64,000 bases of DNA from Zerene cesonia (GCF_012273895.1 NC_052126.1:4973218-5037217), one strand, 5' to 3'; numbered from the stretch's first letter, positions 44,160-55,129 are shown. Notes: a model not told the origin generated them from the letters alone. Numbers and translations are program-made.

Positions 44160-44440
44160 TGTATGTTTGTATGTTCGATTGTATACATACAAACATGCAG
44201 ACCCTTTAAGACTCGCATTTGACCCACTTTTTTTTCTGAGATTTAATTCAAACTTTACACTTCGGATCGGTGACAATACGGTAATTTCATAAGCTTACAT
44301 ATTAACCCTGTTTAGGATAGCCAGGATTAATAAATTTCCTTACGTGTACTCTGTATAAGAGCAAGTTAGACGATTTCATTGATTCTATCATTGAAGCGTG
44401 CTTTTTTAGTTTTTCTTTAACCATATTTACTATGCACATA
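44160..44440. repeat. Repeat H, copy 2, with hairpin
   Basis: Perfect 11-base arms ATGTTTGTATG (44163-44173) and CATACAAACAT (44186-44196). 'tttgacccactt', 'gccaggattaataaatttcc', 'gtactctgtataagagcaag' and 'gattctatcattgaagcgtg' then follow, matching the order at 9690-9855. Confidence 0.5.
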
Positions 44441-44729
44441 ACAATAAGAGTGGATACACAATAATTAAACCAAACTGACCCCAATAATTCATCTATATTG
44501 GTATAGTCAAATTACTCTGTCCAGCTTATCTTGTTTAATCAATGCATGGCCGCCGGCCAAATTATTGGCTTAGCTGTTATGCACATCTAATTAGAAATTA
44601 ACATATTATTTAAACAATATGAATTGTTTGTTATGTTGCGAATTGTTAGTTATTACTTTATAATCCCAGGGTGTGTCATTTTTATCGGAATAAGTAAGAG
44701 TAATATAACTAAATATACTTCATTTATCA

Positions 44730-44940
44730 CTAGATATTCGCCCCAGGCTCCGCCCGGATATGAGGATTCCTGTTTTATCCCAAGGGAACATTTAATCGGG
44801 ATTAAAGTATACCCAAGTCAGCTCATGCCCTGTCTGTGTAACAAATTTCGTCAAAACCCGTTCAGAAGTTTCAGCACGATTGACGGAAAACATCCAAGCA
44901 AACATACTTACATTAATAATATTAGTGTGATTATATTTGG
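44730..44940 (-). mobile_element. Hel-2 copy
   Basis: CTAG, 'attcgccccaggctccgccc', 'atcccaagggaacatttaat' and 'caagtcagctcatgccctgt'; 5' end TCACACTAATATTATTAATG on the minus strand. The 124-codon ORF across it is a shadow. Confidence 0.75.
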
Positions 44941-45044
44941 TAATTCTTGGATGTATCCTGATGTCTTACAAACTGAAATAGAAAATAAGCTTAAATAGAT
45001 TAGTGCAGTAGTAAAGACGAGAAAAAGAAGCTGTGAGTAATTTC

Positions 45045-45109
45045 CTTTTGGAAGCAGGCAACACATTTGTAGAGGCTATGCATATGTTCATGGTGTTGAT
45101 AGCTTACCA
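45045..45109 (+). mobile_element. SINE-A fragment interrupted by Hel-1
   Basis: 'aagcaggcaacacatttgta', 'gaggctatgcatatgttcat' and 'ggtgttgatagcttacca'. It stops at the A where Hel-1 begins. Confidence 0.65.
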
Positions 45110-45310
45110 TCCTATTTTACAAATATTATAAATGCGAAAGTTTGTAAGAATGTGTGTTTGTTGCTCTTTCACGCAAATACTATTGAACCGATTGCAATGG
45201 AATTTTGTACGTAGATAGCTGGATAACTGGAATAACATATAGGCAACTCATTATACCGATATTCCTATGGGATACGGACTCACGTGGGTGAAATCGCGGG
45301 GAGCATCTAG
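45110..45310 (+). mobile_element. Hel-1 copy inserted at A/T in SINE-A
   Basis: TCCTATTTTACAAATATTAT to CTAG. The left flank is TTACCA and the right flank TCAG; SINE-A reads TTACCATCAG across this point. The hairpin is mutated ('gtgggtgaaatcgcgggg'). Confidence 0.8.
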
Positions 45311-45704
45311 TCAGAGTAATAAATTATATTAATTGATTTCCATGACACTTACAGAGAATAGCTTCAAAGTATTATTACAAATAAACGTTACTTCGCAATA
45401 AATAATTGCGATACTCTAAAAGCGATATAAACTAGAAGGAACGTGTTCTGAATACAGGAATTTCTTGAAAACTTTTCACAAACTTCCACCAGTATTTTAT
45501 AACAGACAAAAGTGATTTGATATTACGTAGAAATCAGCAATTGTTTCTGACTTGCATTTTCTTTCAATGTTATTTGCTGTTTCAATGTTTATAAGCGTCC
45601 ACTGTATTTATTGTTTAAACAAATAAGGAGTTATATAAATTAATGATATAGTAGCTACAGGAGTAGTTTTCCGATCATAATTCATATACAAAACCAATAG
45701 TAGA

Positions 45705-45923
45705 ATGCCAATGCTGTGTTTCGGTTAGTGGAGGACCCGGATCGTATCCTTTTCCTTATCCCTTCCCAGTACTTCCTTTTCCCATCGTCAACCCTTTTCA
45801 TATCATTTACCCCATAAATGCGGGCAACGCTTTAACAGAGGTCCTACCTTTGCAAATGTCTATGGGCGGTGCTGCTTGCTTGCCAACGGGCAAACCACTT
45901 GGTTGTCCACTATAGCATAAAAA
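45705..45923 (+). mobile_element. SINE-A copy, 5'-truncated
   Basis: 'gctgtgtttcggttagtgga', 'ttccttatcccttcccagta', 'atgcgggcaacgctttaaca' and 'ctatgggcggtgctgcttgc', ending 'tatagcataaaa'. Confidence 0.7.
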
Positions 45924-46437
45924 CCTTCTTTTAACATGAAGCTATAATCTGTATATTTTTATGTAGATACTTGTACAAAATCATCAAATCTGGTTAAGGT
46001 TTGACATCTAGAAAGACAGAGACAGACAAACTTGCAAAATTATTACACATTTTAGACCCACGCGGCTTGTCAGGATATAATATATATCAATTAAACCTTT
46101 CATTTCATATAATCTTCTCATTTTCGGACAATATAAAAATATACATTAAGGAAAATAGAAGCTACGAGAAATTTTACAAACATAATAGACATGCAATAAC
46201 AGCGAAATACATTTCAAAAACTACGTCTTAAAGAGAAATGTGCAGCAAAATATTTGTTTCGAAGAGAACACTTAGTAACTTGCATATTTTATAGCCGTCT
46301 TGAGAAGCTGAAATATCGTGTATTTTGGTATGAAAACTGTCGTGGTTAACCTTCGCTTTAAGTAATTACTTCATAGAGATAGGGCTTTTGGCGGTGTGTC
46401 AGTTAAAAAATTAAGAATGCCTAGAAATAAAAAGGGA
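45924..46437. other. Non-coding stretch
   Basis: The 76-codon ORF at 46001-46231 shows no motif and is AT-rich; not supported as a gene. Confidence 0.4.
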
Positions 46438-46770
46438 TGTGTTGAATATTAATTTAAGCGTGATAAGATTTTTACCGGCATGTCCAAGAATCAAAAATTC
46501 GATGACATGTGACATATGCCAACCTGCACTTGGCCAGCGTGGTGGATTATGGCCTGAACCCTCACAGTAAGCCTGTGTCCCAGCAGTGGGAATATATATG
46601 GGCTGATGATGATTATGAATAAGATTTTTTCATCGCAATTGCCTAATTGATGTAGTCAGTTAACAGATCGCAGCCAGTCACAAAGTTAACAAAGTGAGGG
46701 TAGTTTAGCCGAACGTTGAATAAACAACGATCGAACACCAAGCAAAATCCTTACGAACGAAGTGTCTAAG
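46438..46770 (+). repeat. Repeat K, copy 2, split by SINE-B
   Basis: 'gtgttgaatattaatttaag' lies left of the SINE; 'attgatgtagtcagttaaca', 'cgcagccagtcacaaagtta', 'aaagtgagggtagtttagcc' and 'aatccttacgaacga' lie right. Aligns with 37107-37295. Confidence 0.65.
46474..46618 (+). mobile_element. SINE-B, 5'-truncated, with 11-bp target duplication
   Basis: 'ccggcatgtccaagaatcaa', 'cacttggccagcgtggtgga', 'gtcccagcagtgggaatata' and 'gggctgatgatgattatga'. Flanked by ATAAGATTTTT at 46463-46473 and 46619-46629. The tRNA head is absent. Confidence 0.88.
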
Positions 46771-47379
46771 TGATTCGACTCAATGATACTGACAGACAAT
46801 TATTCATAAAACAGAATATTGAAACTCTTGAACGTCCGACAGTGTACATACATAATTTTTTCATACATACATATAGGCTTTTAGCGTTTTTAGTAATTGC
46901 ATTAAACCTATAACCTCGCGCTATATTTTTCGTGAAATCGCGACAAGTGTCGCAGATTTTGCGATAGATGTGGTACTAAAATACAATTGCTACGAAGTCT
47001 CTTTGAAGTTAATACCTGGTGGAAATAACAGTTTTGAGTTTCATTAGATTTAAATGAACAGTTAGACAAGATTAAATTGCAGGATACATTTTTGAATTTA
47101 AATGATAATATCGACAAATTTCCAGCACTATGAGAAATTAAAAGCTTTTGTATTATATGTTGAAGTCGATTCTTGTAAATAAATAGTTTTACTACTATCG
47201 TAAATTGTTCATCAGTTTAAATGCAATTGTTTGATTTATAATTTTTTGGCTATATTTAGTCGGTCAGATCCGTTGTAAAAGTATGCTTTAAATAAAACAA
47301 ATATTAGGTATAAGTGGGTATACTGCCAAAAAACTTTGTTCTCTCATCTAGTAGCTAAATCAAATTTCATTTTAAACTA
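46771..47379. other. Non-coding stretch
   Basis: No feature supported. Confidence 0.4.
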
Positions 47380-47520
47380 GCATTCCCAGAGTTGCTTGCG
47401 TAGTTGAAAGAAGGATACACATACTCAGATAACATATAAAAATTAAAATACTATTGTCCTTCTTTGGGTCTCAAACTATCTCAATGCTAAATTTCAACTA
47501 AATCGGTTCAGCCGTTCTTG
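47380..47520 (-). mobile_element. Hel-G copy
   Basis: CTAG near 47379, 'cccagagttgcttgcgtagt', 'gggtctcaaactatctcaat' and 'aaatcggttcagccgttctt'. Confidence 0.5.
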
Positions 47521-48064
47521 ATATAAGATAGTATAGTTGTATGTAACAATTCTTCTTTAATTTCAAGCAATATTAATCCATAATGAAACAGTAGTACAAG
47601 CCACATTAGCGTATAATAATGTCAAAAACGAAATTTAAACATTATATAACATTCGTAATTCAACGTGAAGCGCGCCTGATAAAGGGTGACTGTCATCCAA
47701 TGAGGGTTAGCGAGTGACCATTATTTTCGAGATTTCCAGGATTTGTCGTGGTATAGAAATTACTTAAATTGAACCTTATATTGTATGCTATGAGGTATTT
47801 TATGCAAATTTAGCAATCGAAGGTGTCTGTTGATAATTCTTTTTTTTTGTCTAAAAATCTTATTTAATGTTGATGAGTAATCCTTACAAAGATTATAGAT
47901 ATGAAAAATCTCTAATATGATTATACAGGGGTATAATATATAGGGATATAATATATAGTATATAGGGATATAATCATGTAATATAATGAATATTCGAATC
48001 ACTTCAAATATATAATTTTAAATATCGATAGATGGCGCTGTATGAAAAACGTGGCAATGTATAA

Positions 48065-48116
48065 TGTCATTGTTTGTTCCTTTATCCACGCGGCCGAAGC
48101 CGTAAGCAAGAGCTAG
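48065..48116 (+). mobile_element. Helitron-like 3' end
   Basis: 'tccacgcggccgaagccgta' followed by 'agcaagagctag' and T. Only the GC-rich terminus is recognisable. Confidence 0.4.
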
Positions 48117-48264
48117 TTTGTATATAAACATAATATAATTTATTAAAAAAAAATGTTAAATTTTTTGGTATACGTTCATTCATGCTATTCAATTTATTTC
48201 TTAGTTATTTAATCTATACTTTTCTTTCAAATGAAAAGCATTCTTTACTTATACATACAAAAAT

Positions 48265-48425
48265 GTAGTCCCTAATTCGCACAACGCGTGCCCACCCTAC
48301 ACCAGTTACAAAATGAACTCAGTACTATCGGGGTAATGGGGCAAATAGCTGCCGGCGGAGTCCTTTGTTGACGATAATTCGTGGCCACCCTGTCTATCGC
48401 TCCCGCGTTTTTGTTTGAATGCTTT
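48265..48425. other. Unique GC-richer block
   Basis: 'cacaacgcgtgcccacccta', 'ctatcggggtaatggggcaa', 'gctgccggcggagtcctttg' and 'ttcgtggccaccctgtctat'. Contains a CCTTTGTT Sox/LEF-type word. No repeat match; a candidate conserved regulatory element. Confidence 0.3.
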
Positions 48426-48645
48426 TTCATTCGACTATTAATATTTCAATGACTGAGTGTTGTTTTGTGTGTGTGCTTGTATAAGACATGTGTAGGTATG
48501 TGTGTGTACGTATATGAATAGAAGTATAAAACAAGGGTTTGTGCATGTGTGGGTGTGTTTTAGTTGATTGGTAAGTGCTTAATATAATGGCTATATAATG
48601 GCTTTCACGGTTGTGATTAGAATCTATGTTTATCACTATATAGTA

Positions 48646-48790
48646 TAAGTCGCTTTCCGTTGTGTTGCTCTGCTTAGATCTGCTTGTTGAACTGCTTATA
48701 CCTTAAAAATTACGCGACAAATTTTGATGTTTTTTTTTTAATAGGTAGAGTGATTCAAGGAACAGGTTTATACTTTAAATGTTTAATAAG
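48646..48790 (+). mobile_element. Helitron-like family F copy, 3'-deleted
   Basis: 'agtcgctttccgttgtgttg', 'aaaaattacgcgacaaattt' and 'aataggtagagtgattcaag'; the GC-rich 3' end is missing. Confidence 0.55.
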
Positions 48791-49523
48791 TTAGTTGAAG
48801 CTTATTTAAGGCTATATTCAGATCATCGTCTTATATAAAAAACTACTATTTCAATTAGTACTATTTTTGAGGTGTTATATTATTTAGTTGTATATTCAGT
48901 TAAGCATAAATTGTTGTATCCATTTGGGGTAACATTTTTCACATACTTATTACATAGATCAAAATATGGTTTTAAAACTTTATAAAAATTTGTCTTTGAT
49001 TCAAGTTTATCATCCATATTTATGTGTGTTAGTTTACATTGTCCTTATAAATTATGTTAGTAAATATTAATATAAGAATAGAAATAGATGTAGTTCATTT
49101 AAAATGAACATAAAAAATAATGTATATTAATTTGTTTTTATCCTTGTATATTTTTTTCATGTACAATCCGGTTGTATCCAAAGGAGTCTTTGTTAGAATC
49201 CGAAGCTACTGTTAAAAAAATGGCCTTTGTCCTGGATGATTTCTTTAGAAAATTGCCAGTATCCAAAGTTAATTAAAAATTCAAACTCTGTCAAATCAAT
49301 TAGCGAACCTGCTTCATTAATATTTCTCCCCAACGCCCTTTGTCTTGTAAAGTTACTAATGAACTCCAAAATTAAATAAACTCTATTTAAAAAGATCAAG
49401 TTTAAACATTAGGATATTTTTAACGGAGGTTGTAAGGCGACTCCTTGAGAAGGTTCCCTTTGTTTTCATATTCTTTGACGGTTACCATTTTTCTATATAA
49501 ATTGAGCATTGAAATTTAATGTA
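48791..49523. other. AT-rich non-coding stretch
   Basis: Nothing supported. The minus-strand ORF at 49193-49399 lacks motifs. Confidence 0.4.
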
Positions 49524-49713
49524 CTAGACGCTGATTCCGGCTGTTTTATGGAGCATTTAATCGGGATTAAAATATCCTATACAGACTATACAGACAGGGT
49601 ATGAACTAACTTGGGTGTAGTTCATACCCTGTCTGTATACCAAATTTCATCAAACTTCGTTCAGTAGTTTTGCAACATCCTAACAATAAACTTTCTCATT
49701 TATAATGGTGTGA
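49524..49713 (-). mobile_element. Hel-2 copy carrying a perfect 22-bp hairpin
   Basis: CTAG, 'catttaatcgggattaaaat', then arms 49587-49608 and 49618-49639 that are exact reverse complements (core ACAGACAGGGTATGAAC) around a 9-base loop, then 'caaatttcatcaaacttcgt' to the 5' end. Other Hel-2 copies have only one arm. Confidence 0.75.
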
Positions 49714-49854
49714 AATGTTGTTAATTATTATAGTATTTTATTACATAGCTGGCATCGCCGTGGTGCCACGGCCATGCCAGTTTTGATTGCGACCACGAAT
49801 AAAATCATATTATTTCCATGACATACAATAACTACATTCAAATTATACTATTAC

Positions 49855-49995
49855 TACAAAGCTGATGAGTTTGTTTGTTTGAACGCGCTAATCTCAGGAA
49901 CTACTGGTACGTTTGAAAAATTCTTTCAGTTTTAGATAGCCCATTTATTGAGGAAGGCTGTATATTTACCACGGGCGAAGCCGGTGCGTATAAGT
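49855..49995 (+). mobile_element. Helitron-like element
   Basis: 'gagtttgtttgtttgaacgc', 'tctcaggaactactggtacg', 'tagatagcccatttattgag' and 'ccacgggcgaagccggtgcg'. Reverse counterpart at 58044-58200. Confidence 0.6.
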
Positions 49996-50140
49996 CTATA
50001 ATCATTTTGAAACTTAGAAAATAACTTATTTGTGTATTTATAACTGAATCTATCGTTTCTACAATTTGTTTTTGTAAATAGTTTTCTGGTATTTCAAACT
50101 ATTTGTGTTTGAAAGTTCAATCACTGCATAGTATAAAAAA

Positions 50141-50330
50141 GGAGCATTCCGCCGTCTGTGTGTCTGTATCTCAGATTAAAATAACGCAACAGATATCGAT
50201 GTCGTGATTAAGTGAGATGAGTGATTTAAGAGAAAGGTTTACATGTATAAATACCATAGAAAATAAGGGGAAAAGGGTTTTACTGCAAATTAAACACGTG
50301 CGAAGCCACGTGCAAAAACTGGTTGATAAA
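50141..50330 (+). mobile_element. Helitron-like family F copy
   Basis: 'tctgtgtgtctgtatctcag', 'ataacgcaacagatatcgat', 'gatgagtgatttaagagaaa' and 'cacgtgcgaagccacgtgca'. Confidence 0.6.
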
Positions 50331-51150
50331 AATATAATGTCTTACTAATTAGGGACATGTGTGCGTAACGAAAATCGATCATTAAAATGATTGTCTAGGG
50401 CATCTACTCCACACTCCACAAGGGAATATGGGACTTCATTTAAAATGTAATTTTTATTACACGTTGGTAATACTGAAATCAAAAACTCACTAACTAACTT
50501 TGCATTAGAATAATGAATTTAAAAACAAGCATTCAGTTTGCGAAAACTCTGTTAATTAAAAAGTGAGTAACTTCTAACAAGTTAAGTCTTTAGATCTTCG
50601 ATCGTAAAAGTTTTAGACATTGAGGTGTAGTTCATTAAGATTTTACTCTTATATCGATAATTTGTAAATTAATAGCGGTTTTGCGTAAAATAAACATGTA
50701 ACATAGTTTAATATATAATGTGTTCTGTTGAAGTTTTAGAAATGATTACTTTCTAATTAGTCAAATGTTTTATACAGAAATATCAACAAAGAACGGAACT
50801 GCTAAATTTATGATATTTATTTTAAAATGCATATGATTAAAATCTTAAAAATATATTGTTTTTATATGAGACAAACGTGCGTACATGTCTCTTATGAATT
50901 CATATTAAGAGTATATTTTTCTTAAGAACGTTAAAATTTTGAGTAGTTCATGACTTTGTCACTATTGATATGATATATTTTTTGTATTATAATATAATAT
51001 ATAATATTGTATATAAATTATAACTAAAAGAGGAATATTGTTACACCATTTGTTATTATTTACGAAAATAAAGTTTCATATATATATGCTTAAAATATTC
51101 TTTATTAGCTCCAACATAAAAAAATAATGTCGTTGCTGACTGTACTATAT
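50331..51150. other. AT-rich non-coding stretch
   Basis: No repeat or exon signal supported. Confidence 0.4.
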
Positions 51151-51247
51151 CTAGTTAGTTTGAGGTTTTTAGTTTCGAGTCGCCGGCTCCTATATTGTAT
51201 AACTGTCGATATTCACGCATCGCCTACTTGATCGTATTGGGAAAACC

Positions 51248-51312
51248 CGCTCACGTAGCGCGCTTCTACGGCGTAGAATGCTTCTACGACGTAGAGCTCT
51301 TCTACGACGTAG
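51248..51312 (+). repeat. 18-bp periodic array of short palindromes
   Basis: CTACGGCGTAG (51266-51276), CTACGACGTAG (51284-51294) and CTACGACGTAG (51302-51312), starts exactly 18 apart, with a degenerate fourth unit ending 51258. One frame is open from 51159 to a stop at 51321-51323 and reads the array as FYGVEC-FYDVEL-FYDVAL. Whether this is coding, a repeat or a binding-site array is unknown. Confidence 0.5.
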
Positions 51313-51738
51313 CACTTATGTAGCAAGTAACAATGCGACGTTGGGTTTCATTCGATCACATAGAATTTCGCATTACTATCTTTATTACACTATTTGTTAC
51401 TACACAACCTTGGTCCCGGTTATTTGCCGGGTAATAAAGAACGTTATAAATTAATGCTATGTCTCTCGAATCAACGATAGTATGCCACATATACATACAG
51501 GCGCAAACTAGTCATTTCGGTATCTGGCAAAATAATCAGCATTGTAGACTTTCTACAACGTTATGCTGAGCCAGGGCGTTTTTACAGCCACAACGCACAC
51601 ACACGTATACACCTCTGGTTATTATTGTTGCAAGTGTGCTGGTATTGTTCTTTCATTATTATTGTTTTTTTTGTAATTATTTTATGTCATTGTGTATGTT
51701 GTTTTGTTTCAATAAATCTTCTGTATTATTATTATTTA

Positions 51739-51938
51739 CTAGCTGCGCCCCGCAGTTTCACCCGCGTAAGTCCGTATCCCGTAGGAATATCGGGATAGAA
51801 AGTTGTCTATATGTTATTCCAGTTTTCCAGCTATCTGCGTACCAAAATTCATTGCGATCGGTTCAGTAGTCTTTGCGTGAAAGAGCAACAAACACACACA
51901 CATCCTTACAAACTTTCGCATTTATAATATTAGTAGGA
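51739..51938 (-). mobile_element. Hel-1 copy, near intact
   Basis: A? -flank CTAG, hairpin with one change in one arm ('ccccgcagtttcacccgcgt'), 5' end TCCTACTAATATTATAAATG on the minus strand. Confidence 0.85.
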
Positions 51939-51983
51939 AGCAGGATTTATCTAAGTTATCGCGTCTGCTCGCTTGCCCGCTAT

Positions 51984-52005
51984 TATATATATATATATAT
52001 ATATA
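51984..52005. repeat. (TA)n microsatellite
   Basis: About eleven TA units. Confidence 0.85.
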
Positions 52006-52399
52006 AAAGTTAAAAACTATATTTATAAATTTAATTTAATGCGATATGACTGTACAAGCGTGAAAGAGAATTCAATTTATTCTACGCTATTTTAGATATC
52101 AATTTAATTAAGTGAAATCGATTTGAGTTATTTTTGCGAGATCGAATTACAAGCTTTGCATATAAATTGAATATTTTAAAGACACCACAGAAGTTGGGAA
52201 GGTGATTAAAATTTTGGAATATTTTATGGTGCGATGAACGTAATTCAATTAAAAATAACATCTAGGTATGCCATAAATTTTCGGGTCGTTTATGAGCGAT
52301 AAGACCTCCCATAATTAAAATCTTTTAAGTTTTAAGATTTCACATGTTTTTGTTTCGTTAAAGTTGCTTTTACATTGATTATCTTTTCAAACTTAAACA

Positions 52400-52535
52400 T
52401 TTATTTATTCAATTAGACTTGCTACAGAAGCACTTTTGAATCGTCATAACAGTTTAAACATTTACCACCGGTTCGGTAAGCAGTTTCTACCGAGAAGATC
52501 CGGTAAGGACCTCTGTAGTTGCTATTTTAAAAATT
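52400..52535 (-). mobile_element. RTE-like 3' end
   Basis: 'attcaattagacttgctaca', 'gaagcacttttgaatcgtca', 'taccaccggttcggtaagca' and 'tttctaccgagaagatccgg': reverse of 30645-30812. Confidence 0.6.
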
Positions 52536-52556
52536 TCAACACACTTATTTGTATAA

Positions 52557-52758
52557 TCCTACTAATATTATAAATGCGAAAGTTTGTAAGGATGTGTGTG
52601 TGTGTTTGTTGCTCTTTCACGCAAAAACTACTGAACCGATTGCAATGAAGTTTGGTATGTAGACAGCTGGACAACTGGAATAACATATAGGCAACATTTT
52701 ATCCCGGTATTCCTACGGGATACAGAAATACGCGGGTGAAACCGCGGGGTGCAGCTAG
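52557..52758 (+). mobile_element. Hel-1 copy, near intact
   Basis: TCCTACTAATATTATAAATG to CTAG, A and T flanks, hairpin CGCGGGTGAAACCGCG intact. Confidence 0.88.
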
Positions 52759-53129
52759 TTTTTAATAAATCTTAAAAAATCGTAAAGGTGACTGACTGAC
52801 AGATCTATCAACGCAGAGCTGAAACTACTGGACTGTTTGGGCTGATAATACTACGTATATAGTTTTTGTTTGTTTGTTGTATATAGCCATAATAGAGGTT
52901 AAGAATGAATATTGATAAATTATGGGTATAATTGATATAACAACAGGATAGGGGGTGGAAGTCTAATGTGACAGCAGAGCTGCGGGAAACAGCTAGGATG
53001 TTATATAATACCATACAACATATTTCACTAAATTGAAGCACTGTCTCAGTCACACTCGAACGTTATTCAAGTACTAACTTATAAAATCCTGAAACTATTG
53101 GTGAAGATACTTCAATATTCTCGTATACA

Positions 53130-53270
53130 TCAACTGAAGTTAAAGCAAGGTAAGCGCTTTGATAAATTCGGCCGTGCACGTCTAGCCAACTACTGAAATA
53201 TGTAGCGGCTGTAAGCGAATGCGAGAAACTTTGAGCCGTTTTAGGAGTGTTTTCGACGGGAGGATTAATT
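53130..53270. other. Unique block with CpG-bearing words
   Basis: 'aaggtaagcgctttgataaa', 'cggccgtgcacgtctagcca' and 'tgtagcggctgtaagcgaat'. An AAG|GTAAGC donor-like site is at 53151, but the only open frame upstream is short. Confidence 0.25.
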
Positions 53271-53493
53271 GAAATGATTGAAACATTTGTTTGGTTATCT
53301 ATAAAAAATATATATCACATGCCCTCTAATTTATATTTCATACGGGCGAGAAAGTGCTCCTTCTTAGCATTGTTAGGTGCCTTTTAATTGTCACCCTATC
53401 GAAACTCACGCACGGCACCTTATTAAGAATACATAGTGTTTTGATAACTTATAAATTGGTGTCTTACTATCCACGCAAATCTTTGTACTCCTA

Positions 53494-53672
53494 TCAAATA
53501 TATAAAATTCTCGTGTCACAGTTTTCGTTGCCATACTCCTCCGAAACGGCTTGACCGATTCTTATGAAATTTTGTGTGCATATCGGGTATGTTTGAGAAT
53601 CGGCTAACATCTATTATTCATATCTCTAAACGATCAGAGTAAGGCAGAACAGCGTTTGCCGGGTGCAGCTAG
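53494..53672 (+). mobile_element. Hel-D copy, near intact
   Basis: TC, 'aaaattctcgtgtcacagtt', 'aaacggcttgaccgattctt', 'gcgtttgccgggtgcagcta', CTAG; 179 bases, the same as at 15202 and 25082. Confidence 0.85.
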
Positions 53673-54164
53673 TTTCTTATATCTTTTGACATTTGATATT
53701 CATATACTCGTTGATTATAAAAAACAATGGACTCATTTCAACAAAATCAATATTGCTATAAAACGTCTATTAGATTTCTAATATTGTAACAATATATAAT
53801 AGTGTATCATCACTAACGCTTGCTTATAACTTCTATCTCAACCAGCAGTACGTAATTTAAAACAAAAGTTGTAAGTAAGGTGAAATATTTATTTAAGATT
53901 CTTTTAAATGTATGATTCGCACACTTCACCACAAAATTCATCTTCCAAATACACCTATACTGTTACAAGTATCTTGCCACTCGAATAACACTGCCACAGG
54001 ACCAAAGAAAATTACCCAAAATGGTCGAGCCGTTCTTGAGTTGTCGGCATAGCAACACATTTGGCGATTCATTTTCATATATAAGATATATAGATGCATA
54101 GATTGTAAGATGAATATGTAGATAGATAAGGAAACATATCATAACTGCATCAAAAACACACTCA
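53673..54164. other. Non-coding stretch
   Basis: A Helitron-like phrase 'atggtcgagccgttcttgag' at about 54022; nothing else. Confidence 0.35.
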
Positions 54165-54413
54165 ATGACATCAAAGTACGTTAAGAAAATGAAGGCACCA
54201 GTTCCATATCGCCACGTACCAAAAGATCCTACACATATCCTTAGCACGATACATAAATCGATCAATAGACGATTAAAACTTACATTTCCGAACGCAACGT
54301 ACGCACAATATGTTAAACAATTGGAAATCCAGTGCACTGTATGCGAGGGCACGTCAGATGTGTTTGTGACGGGCAATTTGACGGAACGTCAGAACGGCAT
54401 GTCCGGGGCATGA
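54165..54413 (+). other. 82-codon ORF in unique sequence, unidentified
   Basis: Begins MTSKYVKKMKAPVPY and includes a CTVCEG pair of cysteines near residue 57. It is less AT-rich than its surroundings and free of known repeats. No recognised domain, signal peptide or convincing splice bounds. A 137-codon minus-strand ORF overlaps it, so openness on both strands may simply reflect composition. Weak candidate only. Confidence 0.2.
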
Positions 54414-54420
54414 ATGTGAC

Positions 54421-55129
54421 GTAGGCTGAGAGACGGCTGGTGAAATTGTGAAATATATGAATTTGCGTTCCCTTGTACGTGTGGGGCAGATGCGTTTGAT
54501 ATTCGGTTGAAAAATTGCGCTTTAAATACGTAGCTTGTAAATAAAATGTTATATATACAATAAACATGCGTTTAACTGACTAATTGCTTTCGGAGAAATA
54601 TGGTAACGAATAAATCGTTTTATAATTATTACATGGATTGAGGTGCGTACCAGACACATCATCTTTCTTTAGGACAGCTAATTACATGTAATTCAATAAG
54701 TAAAGTGACAATATGAACCTCTGATAAACTAAGAATATATTGAATATTAAAACAATGAAAGCAATGTTTTTAATGAGACTGGGACTAATTAAAATTAGCT
54801 AGTTCGAGTATATCTTGGGAACTAATATTTCAGTATCTATGAAATTTAATACATTTATAGGGCTTACCCCAAGTTGGAGTAATATCGATATTGTAATGGA
54901 TACGGAAAGTTCTAGACTAGCTCGTATTTAGCAAGTAAATAACTATTCCAAGTACTTAATTTATTTTAATACAATTTCTCAAAGAAATGTGTGCACATTT
55001 TTGCAAAGAATCGTTTTCATAGACGCTTAAATCTTACTATTTAATTACGTTATTCTTAGATATTTTTCTTGGTCGATTAGTAGTTGGATACCGATCAGAT
55101 AAATTAAAATATAATTTTTAAGTGTATAG
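54421..55129. other. Non-coding stretch
   Basis: No feature supported. Confidence 0.4.

Noticed and set aside
44624..44998. 124-codon plus ORF
   Set aside because: The central part is Hel-2 read on the wrong strand; no family signal.
51984..52005. Telomeric or centromeric repeats
   Set aside because: Only short microsatellites occur; no TTAGG array or long tandem satellite is present.
53032..53195. Open frame ending at an AAG|GTAAGC donor
   Set aside because: About 54 codons open with a plausible donor, but the acceptor (CTGTCTCAG) is poor, and the opposite strand is open too. Too weak to call an exon.
53963..54376. 137-codon minus-strand ORF with apolar stretches
   Set aside because: The apparent membrane segments follow from AT-rich T/A-biased sequence. 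There is no start context or splice site, part lies on a repeat-like phrase, and it overlaps another ORF on the opposite strand.
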